Source: Deltaproteobacteria bacterium
GTDB taxonomy: Bacteria; Desulfobacterota; Binatia; UBA9968
Assembly: GCA_023250495.1 (NCBI GenBank)
Contig: JAHFAP010000121.1
Coordinates: 1-9,287 of the forward strand
DNA length: 9,287 nt
Direction of reading: 5' to 3'
Under the pieces are notes generated by a model that made no database searches, had not been told where the DNA came from, and saw nothing but the letters and a program-made list of their open reading frames with translations. Shown in pieces: positions 5,239-9,287 of this stretch (position 1 is the stretch's first letter; each line of letters starts with the position of its first letter). The position numbers were made by a program, and so were the translations under genes.

Positions 5239-6339
5239 ATGTTTATCTGTTTATCACCCGGAGGTCTGACGACTACGGTAGGCGAGTCGCCCAGGGATAC
5301 GCTTCTGGTCGGCACAGTCGAGGGGATTTTTTCTTTCGCGCGCAGCGGCGGATCGTGGAGCCGGCGCGAGAAATTTCTTCCTGGAGAGCACATAAGCGCG
5401 CTCCTTTTTGAGCCTTCGAGCCGAACGCTCTTTGCGGGTACCTATGGCGAGGCCCTCTATGCCAGTAAGGACCTTGGCAGGAACTGGGAAAGGAGAGACC
5501 GGGGCATTGGGGGACTCGAGATCTACACGCTGGCCTGCCAGGAGGTTGGCGGACGGCCGAGACTCTATGCCGGAACCCAGCCGGCCCATCTCTTCTATAG
5601 CGATAATCTCGGACAAAGCTGGGCCGAGCTTCCAGGTTTGCGCCAGGTGCCCGGCGTCGAGAAGTGGACCTTTCCCGGCCCGCCGCACCAGGCGCATGTA
5701 AAAAGTCTTGCCTTCGACCCGAGGCGATCCGAGACGTTGTATGCTGCGGTCGAGGTCGGAGGCTTTCTAAAAAGCGAAGACGGAGGGAAGAACTGGAAGA
5801 CTGTCTCAGGTCTGAACCCGGATGCGCACCGTGTCTTAGTTTCTCCTGCAGATCCGGGAAAAGTTTACCTGGTCATGCCCACCACCAATTGCGGACCGAC
5901 CGATATAGCCGGGGTGTGCGTAAGTCACAACGGCGGCGAGAGCTGGGTGAGCCTTACTCCGAGGGATTTCAGGATTGGATATGTTGATCCCATCCTCGTG
6001 CATCCGTTCAATGGAAGGCTAATGTTTACTGCGGGCGCCAAGACTGGCCCCGGCACCTGGAGAAAGTTGCACACCGCCGACGCGCGCATCGCCCGCAGCA
6101 GGGATGGCGGCAAGAGCTGGGAGATTCTGGCCGAGGGGCTGCCCGAGCATATCCGAGGAAACGTCGAAGCGCTTTCGATGGACGTCTGGAACGGCGGCTA
6201 TGCCCTTTTCGCCGGCACCACAGATGGAGAGGTCTTTTATAGCGACGATGAGGGGAAACACTGGCAGAAAATTATCCAGGGGATCGGTCCGGTCTCGAAG
6301 TCGCATCATCATCACAATCTTGAGGCATCGGCTGCCTGA
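5239..6339 (+). CDS. Asp-box (BNR/sortilin-like) beta-propeller protein
   Basis: A 366-residue protein built of repeated beta-propeller blades. Six Asp-box loops of form S-x-D/N-x-G-x-x-W are visible: 76-83, 121-128, 179-186, 229-236, 287-294 and 335-342. A degenerate one ends at W40, suggesting six to seven blades. Such folds occur in sialidases, VPS10/sortilin and the photosystem II assembly factor Ycf48, but I see no sialidase arginine triad, so an enzyme role is not supported. Binding of a ligand or protein partner is more likely. No signal peptide or membrane segment is present, unusual for Asp-box proteins. The segment FPGPPHQAH (145-153) and the C-terminal HHHH (356-359) add His residues. 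ATG 5239 is chosen because AAAGGAGG lies at 5224-5231; an in-frame ATG at 5179 lies inside the control-region dyad. A paralogue lies at 8596-9287, and a terminator follows. Confidence 0.85.
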   Translation: MFICLSPGGLTTTVGESPRDTLLVGTVEGIFSFARSGGSWSRREKFLPGEHISALLFEPSSRTLFAGTYGEALYASKDLGRNWERRDRGIGGLEIYTLACQEVGGRPRLYAGTQPAHLFYSDNLGQSWAELPGLRQVPGVEKWTFPGPPHQAHVKSLAFDPRRSETLYAAVEVGGFLKSEDGGKNWKTVSGLNPDAHRVLVSPADPGKVYLVMPTTNCGPTDIAGVCVSHNGGESWVSLTPRDFRIGYVDPILVHPFNGRLMFTAGAKTGPGTWRKLHTADARIARSRDGGKSWEILAEGLPEHIRGNVEALSMDVWNGGYALFAGTTDGEVFYSDDEGKHWQKIIQGIGPVSKSHHHHNLEASAA

Positions 6340-6369
6340 GCTTCCTCTCACCGTTGCCCGATTGACGCC

Positions 6370-6404
6370 AGAGGCCCGACTCGCAAGAGATCGGGCCTCT
6401 TTGT
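6370..6404 (+). terminator. Intrinsic terminator of the propeller gene
   Basis: A perfect 10-bp GC-rich stem, AGAGGCCCGA (6370-6379) and TCGGGCCTCT (6391-6400), with an 11-base loop is followed by TTTGTCT on the plus strand, 30 bases after the propeller stop. The U run is interrupted but the stem is strong. On the minus strand no T run follows, so it serves the plus-strand gene; the converging minus-strand transcript has no comparable terminator in 6340-6475, although the hairpin could hinder it too. Confidence 0.8.
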
Positions 6405-6475
6405 CTGCTCACGTCTTCCTGCCTTTGCTCGAATCTTCGCCGCCGTCGGATAGGACATTGCAGCGGCCCTAGCGC

Positions 6476-7468
6476 TTATTTCTGTTTTCCATAAAGGCGG
6501 TCGATGAAGCCGCTCTTTTTTATTTCTTCCATGAGGCTCGTCGCCATGAAGTCTTCTGCGCGGGCGCCGCGCGCCTTGGGGTTTGGAAGAGAATCCAGGA
6601 CCGTCTGAATGCCGCGGGGCTCGGGCACCGGATACTCTACCATCGCCTTCGCAAGCCTCTCATAAAGCGGCCGGACCACCTGAGGATCACTGTTGCTTTC
6701 CGTGAGCACCGCCAGGGCGGCCTCGGGCCGGGTCTTGAATAGATAGATTCCCTCAGTAAGCGCTTCTAGAAAGTGGCGCACGTTGTCCCGCTGGCTTCTT
6801 AGAACCGGACCTGACACCACTACCCCGTAATTCGCATAGTCGATCGGAAGCTCGGAAAGATCGGCAAGCACCCTGCAGCATCCGGTATCCAGAACCTTTT
6901 GGACTTGCGTGGAGCTGACCAGCGCGGCGTCCATGTGGCCGGCAACCAGGGCCGCAATTCGGGCGGGAGTATTGCCGGATTGGAAGAAGGTCACATCTTT
7001 GTCCGGATCGAGTTTCCAAAAGCGCAGCACGACACGCGTGATAATATCGGAGCCCGAGCCAAAGCGGCTGATGGTTATTCGCTTCCCCTTAAGCTCGGCA
7101 GGCGTCGCGACGGAGTGGCGGACAACAAAGAAAGGCTCCAGGCGGTTGATCATGACCGAGACGACCTTTAGATCACTTGCGCCGGAGACGCCCAGGCCGA
7201 GCATTGCCGTCACGTCAAAGCCGGCCAGGCCGATGTCGCCTGACAAGAGCGTCTGCGCCATCAGATTCCCGCTCGTCAGATAAATCGGCCTGACATCGAC
7301 TCCGTGCTTGCGCCAGAGACTAGAGCGCTCAATCACCTTGAGCAGATCAGAGCCGACGCCTGCGCCGCTCCAGCCTAGCCTTAAGACAGATTGAGCCTTT
7401 GCGCCTGGAACCACGAGGCTCCCTAATAGAAGAACCGCAGCGAGAACGAGGCCGAACTTTTTTGCCAT
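6476..7468 (-). CDS. NMT1/THI5-like periplasmic substrate-binding protein (second of pair)
   Basis: A 330-residue ABC-type substrate-binding protein of the NMT1/SsuA-TauA group (Pfam PF09084-like). It has a Sec signal peptide (MAKK, hydrophobic core, cleavage probably after AKA at 25). A mature N-terminal strand LRLGWS follows, then GVDVRPIYL, LLSGDIGLAGFD, and the ELKGKRITISRFGSGSD segment that lines the ligand cleft in this family. The later part contains LVAGHMDAALVSS, the usual second-lobe signature. Relatives bind sulfonates, nitrate, pyrimidine precursors, aromatics or similar small molecules, so the ligand is unknown. I chose ATG 7468, with AAGGA at 7473-7477, over an upstream start at 7501 that would add 11 polar residues before the signal. 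It lies 81 bases after the other NMT1-like gene. No permease or ATPase is next to it. Sequence similarity to its neighbour is low, so they probably differ in ligand. Confidence 0.88.
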   Translation of the reverse strand: MAKKFGLVLAAVLLLGSLVVPGAKAQSVLRLGWSGAGVGSDLLKVIERSSLWRKHGVDVRPIYLTSGNLMAQTLLSGDIGLAGFDVTAMLGLGVSGASDLKVVSVMINRLEPFFVVRHSVATPAELKGKRITISRFGSGSDIITRVVLRFWKLDPDKDVTFFQSGNTPARIAALVAGHMDAALVSSTQVQKVLDTGCCRVLADLSELPIDYANYGVVVSGPVLRSQRDNVRHFLEALTEGIYLFKTRPEAALAVLTESNSDPQVVRPLYERLAKAMVEYPVPEPRGIQTVLDSLPNPKARGARAEDFMATSLMEEIKKSGFIDRLYGKQK

Positions 7469-7509
7469 ACTTTCCTTCTCTGATCCCAGGGCGCTCCCCA
7501 AATCTTTTG

Positions 7510-7536
7510 TCGCTTCAGGGCTGCGCCCGGCAGCGA
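7510..7536 (-). other. Nested intercistronic hairpin between the two NMT1-like genes
   Basis: A 27-base symmetric inverted repeat: outer stem TCGCT (7510-7514) with AGCGA (7532-7536), a 3x3 internal loop containing one possible C-G pair, inner stem GGGC (7518-7521) with GCCC (7525-7528), and a 3-base loop. It sits in the 81-base gap and has no following T run on the minus strand (CAAAAG follows). Such intercistronic hairpins can protect the upstream mRNA from 3' decay, which would raise the first binding protein over the second. This function is inference. Confidence 0.4.
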
Positions 7537-7549
7537 TCTCACCGTGCGC

Positions 7550-8542
7550 CTATCTGGCCAGTCCCAATTCTTTTCTAGCTTTTTCCACAAAGCTGTAATC
7601 CACCACCTGCGCCACTGTAACCGGCCGGGTGACCTTTGCGCTCTCCCGCGCCAGATCAATGAGCACTTGCACGGACTCGGGCTTTACCTGCGCGTCCTTC
7701 GTCAGCACTCGACGGACATGCCGCAGCATTTCGTTGGCGAGATTGCGGTTATTGGTTTTCCACTGCTTCATGAGGATATCCAGGACCTGCTCGTTGTTTT
7801 TCGGCTCCCAGACGAACATGAGACCGCGCAGCGTTGCGCGGACCATTTTGAAAACCTCCTCCGGGTTTTCCCGAATCCTCTTTTCGGTCGTGCCGAATCC
7901 GTTCTGGGGAAATTCCACGACGTCTCCCAAAAAAAGCAGCTCGTTGTATCCTTTCTCCACGGCGTAGATGATTTCCGGCACCGAGAGGAGTGAGGCGTCC
8001 ACGACCCCTGATTCCAGGACCGCATAGCGGCTCGCCGCGGTGCCGCCCATGGGCAGGAGGGAGACGTCGCGCGAAGGATCCAGGCCGAAATGCTTGAGCG
8101 CCTCGATGGCAAGCAGCGTGGCCGATCCACCCGGGGAGCTGCCGGCGATCTTCTTGCCTTTTAGCTGGCTCGGATCTTTGATCTCCTTTTTGCTGGCCAG
8201 ATACAGCAGGGGGCGGTCCACCGTGAAGATCAGGACCTTCATCGGCCGTCCCTGAACCGCCGCCCCGATCGTTCCGGTCACGGCCCCGTTATAGTCGAGG
8301 TCGCCGGCGAGGACTGCCATGCTTGCGAGGTTGGCGGCCATGGCAATGATCTCCAGCTCGATCCCTTCTTCTCTATAGAAGCCCTTATGATAGGCCGCAT
8401 ACATCGGCAAGAACGAGACATTGGTCGATGACAAGCCCATACGGATTTTTTTGAGCGGCTGGGCCTGCACACCGAAAGAGAAACAAAAGAGACTGACCAG
8501 AAGAATTCCGCCCAAAAGAAAAATCCTCAGACCGCCTTTCAT
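7550..8542 (-). CDS. NMT1/THI5-like periplasmic substrate-binding protein (first of pair)
   Basis: A 330-residue substrate-binding protein of the same broad family as its downstream neighbour. The Sec signal peptide (MKGGLR, hydrophobic core, cleavage after VQA at 27) is followed by KKIRMGLSSTNVSFLPMYAA, the classic first strand and cleft entry of the NMT1-like group. Next come GFYREEGIELEIIAM, VLAGDLDYNGAV, and QLKGKKIAGSSPGGSA at the cleft, and in the second lobe LESGVVDASLLSVPE. The C-terminal third is helical, ending VEKARKELGL, as in long family members. The ATG has GGAGG at 8551-8555, spacing eight. It lies 53 bases after the partial propeller gene on the same strand, with no terminator seen between, suggesting one transcript propeller-SBP-SBP. 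There is no lipobox, so it should be a free periplasmic protein. The ligand cannot be named; no transporter partner is in the window. Confidence 0.9.
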   Translation of the reverse strand: MKGGLRIFLLGGILLVSLFCFSFGVQAQPLKKIRMGLSSTNVSFLPMYAAYHKGFYREEGIELEIIAMAANLASMAVLAGDLDYNGAVTGTIGAAVQGRPMKVLIFTVDRPLLYLASKKEIKDPSQLKGKKIAGSSPGGSATLLAIEALKHFGLDPSRDVSLLPMGGTAASRYAVLESGVVDASLLSVPEIIYAVEKGYNELLFLGDVVEFPQNGFGTTEKRIRENPEEVFKMVRATLRGLMFVWEPKNNEQVLDILMKQWKTNNRNLANEMLRHVRRVLTKDAQVKPESVQVLIDLARESAKVTRPVTVAQVVDYSFVEKARKELGLAR

Positions 8543-8595
8543 TTAGCTTTCCTCCAGATCCCGAATTGAACCATCGTCCCGCCTTGTCTGCCTCT

Positions 8596-9287
8596 TTAGT
8601 CCGCTGCCGCCCACAACACCCGGTCCGCCGGGAGTTGAATGGGCAGATCCTGCCAGCTTTCCCCGCGATCTCGAGTCACGATAATTTTTCCTGCTCCTCC
8701 CGTGCCGGAGGCATGGCCGCGAGCCACGTCGCCGAGTCCGGCGAATACGGAGTTGTGGTCATGGGGATGATGAACCAGCGCCCAGACCATGGGATCGAGA
8801 TTGTCAGGCAAGCCCTGGCCGACGCGCTGCCACGAGCTGGCGCAGTCTGTGCTGCGGAACACAGCCGCCCTTGCGCCTCGCCCTTCTCGCCTCCAAACGC
8901 CGGGCGACTGGTCGGCCGTCGCCAGGAGCATGGTCGGGTTCTTCTCCGCCCGCTCGGGTGGCAGGAAGAGAAAATCGTGGAAGTAATCGCGCGTGAGGCC
9001 GTTCTCGGCGCGGACCCAGCCTTTAGCAGGCTCGTCGCTGGTAAAGAAGCCGCGCGCGGTCGCCAGAAAGTATCGGTCAAAGCGGCGCGGCAAATTTAAG
9101 ATGACGTGAATGTCCAGATAATCGATCCCTTTGCTCACGTCTTCCCAGCTCTCGCCGCGGTCGAAACTGCGCACGATGCCGCCGTGCTCGATGCAGAGAT
9201 AGATGATCTGTCGATCATCCGGATGGACGAAGATGCTGCGGATATGGCCTTGGTGCGGAGGCTGCGGGAACCGCCAGTTTTTTCGCA
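8596..9287 (-). CDS. Asp-box beta-propeller protein (C-terminal 229 residues, paralogue of the 5239-6339 gene)
   Basis: The frame stays open to the right edge, so the true start is outside; a GTG at 9174 is internal to the fold and not the start. Asp-box-like loops are visible as SFDRGESW, TSDEPAKGW, STDCASSW and TRDRGESW, two of them degenerate, giving about four blades. The entry segment (RKNWRFPQPPHQGHIRS) aligns without gaps to residues 143-192 of the other propeller: 20 of 50 residues match by hand count, including FPxPPHQxH, the following PxxxxxxxY and the Asp box. The protein ends just after the last blade at AAAD and lacks the His-rich tail of the other copy. It precedes the two NMT1-like binding proteins on one strand with 53 bases between. 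Function is unknown; ligand or protein binding is the most reasonable guess. Whether this copy has a signal peptide cannot be seen. Confidence 0.82.
   Translation of the reverse strand, partial: RKNWRFPQPPHQGHIRSIFVHPDDRQIIYLCIEHGGIVRSFDRGESWEDVSKGIDYLDIHVILNLPRRFDRYFLATARGFFTSDEPAKGWVRAENGLTRDYFHDFLFLPPERAEKNPTMLLATADQSPGVWRREGRGARAAVFRSTDCASSWQRVGQGLPDNLDPMVWALVHHPHDHNSVFAGLGDVARGHASGTGGAGKIIVTRDRGESWQDLPIQLPADRVLWAAAD

Noticed and set aside
5239..6339. Sialidase (neuraminidase) annotation of the Asp-box protein
   Set aside because: Asp boxes alone are structural. I cannot find the RIP/FRIP motif or an arginine triad with catalytic Tyr/Glu, so an enzymatic name is not justified.
1..9287. 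CRISPR arrays, tRNAs, insertion sequences and phage attachment sites
   Set aside because: No regularly spaced repeats, cloverleaf-like sequences, transposase or integrase frames, or flanking target duplications were seen on either strand.

Overview
This is bacterial DNA, GC-rich and fully packed with genes. Three Sec-type signal peptides on solute-binding proteins and one on an HbpS-like protein suggest a Gram-negative-type organism with a periplasm. The mix of unlinked solute-binding proteins, HbpS/GlcG-like, CDGSH, VOC, PanE-like and Asp-box propeller genes resembles uncultured soil or sediment lineages such as Binatota, Tectomicrobia, Rokubacteria or related deltaproteobacterial groups. 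That placement is an impression from gene content only; there is no rRNA or other marker gene here.

Left block (1-3949, all minus strand, so read right to left): a VOC/glyoxalase-fold protein, a COG1840-like periplasmic binding protein and a 12-helix MFS transporter form one closely spaced set. After a 137-base gap come a secreted HbpS-like protein, a dual-CDGSH iron-sulfur protein and the start of a probable cupin, which runs off the left edge. These look like two adjacent operons: uptake and processing of a small organic compound, then a small redox/metal-binding set.

Middle block (3950-6404, plus strand): a 180-base divergent intergenic region holds candidate promoters for both directions. 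It is followed by a PanE-like (ketopantoate reductase fold) dehydrogenase and a 366-residue Asp-box beta-propeller with its own upstream control region. The two plus-strand genes share an upstream element: an identical 13-mer followed by an identical 8-mer at almost the same spacing. The block ends in a clear intrinsic terminator.

Right block (6476-9287, minus strand): a second, partial Asp-box propeller entering from the right edge, followed by two NMT1/THI5-like (SsuA/TauA-type) periplasmic binding proteins. The two propellers are recognisably paralogous, about 20 identical residues in an ungapped 50-residue stretch counted by hand. They lie on either side of the two binding-protein genes.

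Across the window there are three ABC-type substrate-binding proteins but no ABC permease or ATPase. There are no tRNAs, rRNAs, CRISPR arrays, insertion sequences or phage genes that I can see. No gene-free stretch exceeds 180 bases. The most interesting points are the propeller/binding-protein neighbourhood, the shared upstream element with nearby dyads, and the PanE-like enzyme that keeps catalytic Lys and Glu but has lost the usual ketopantoate-contacting residues.
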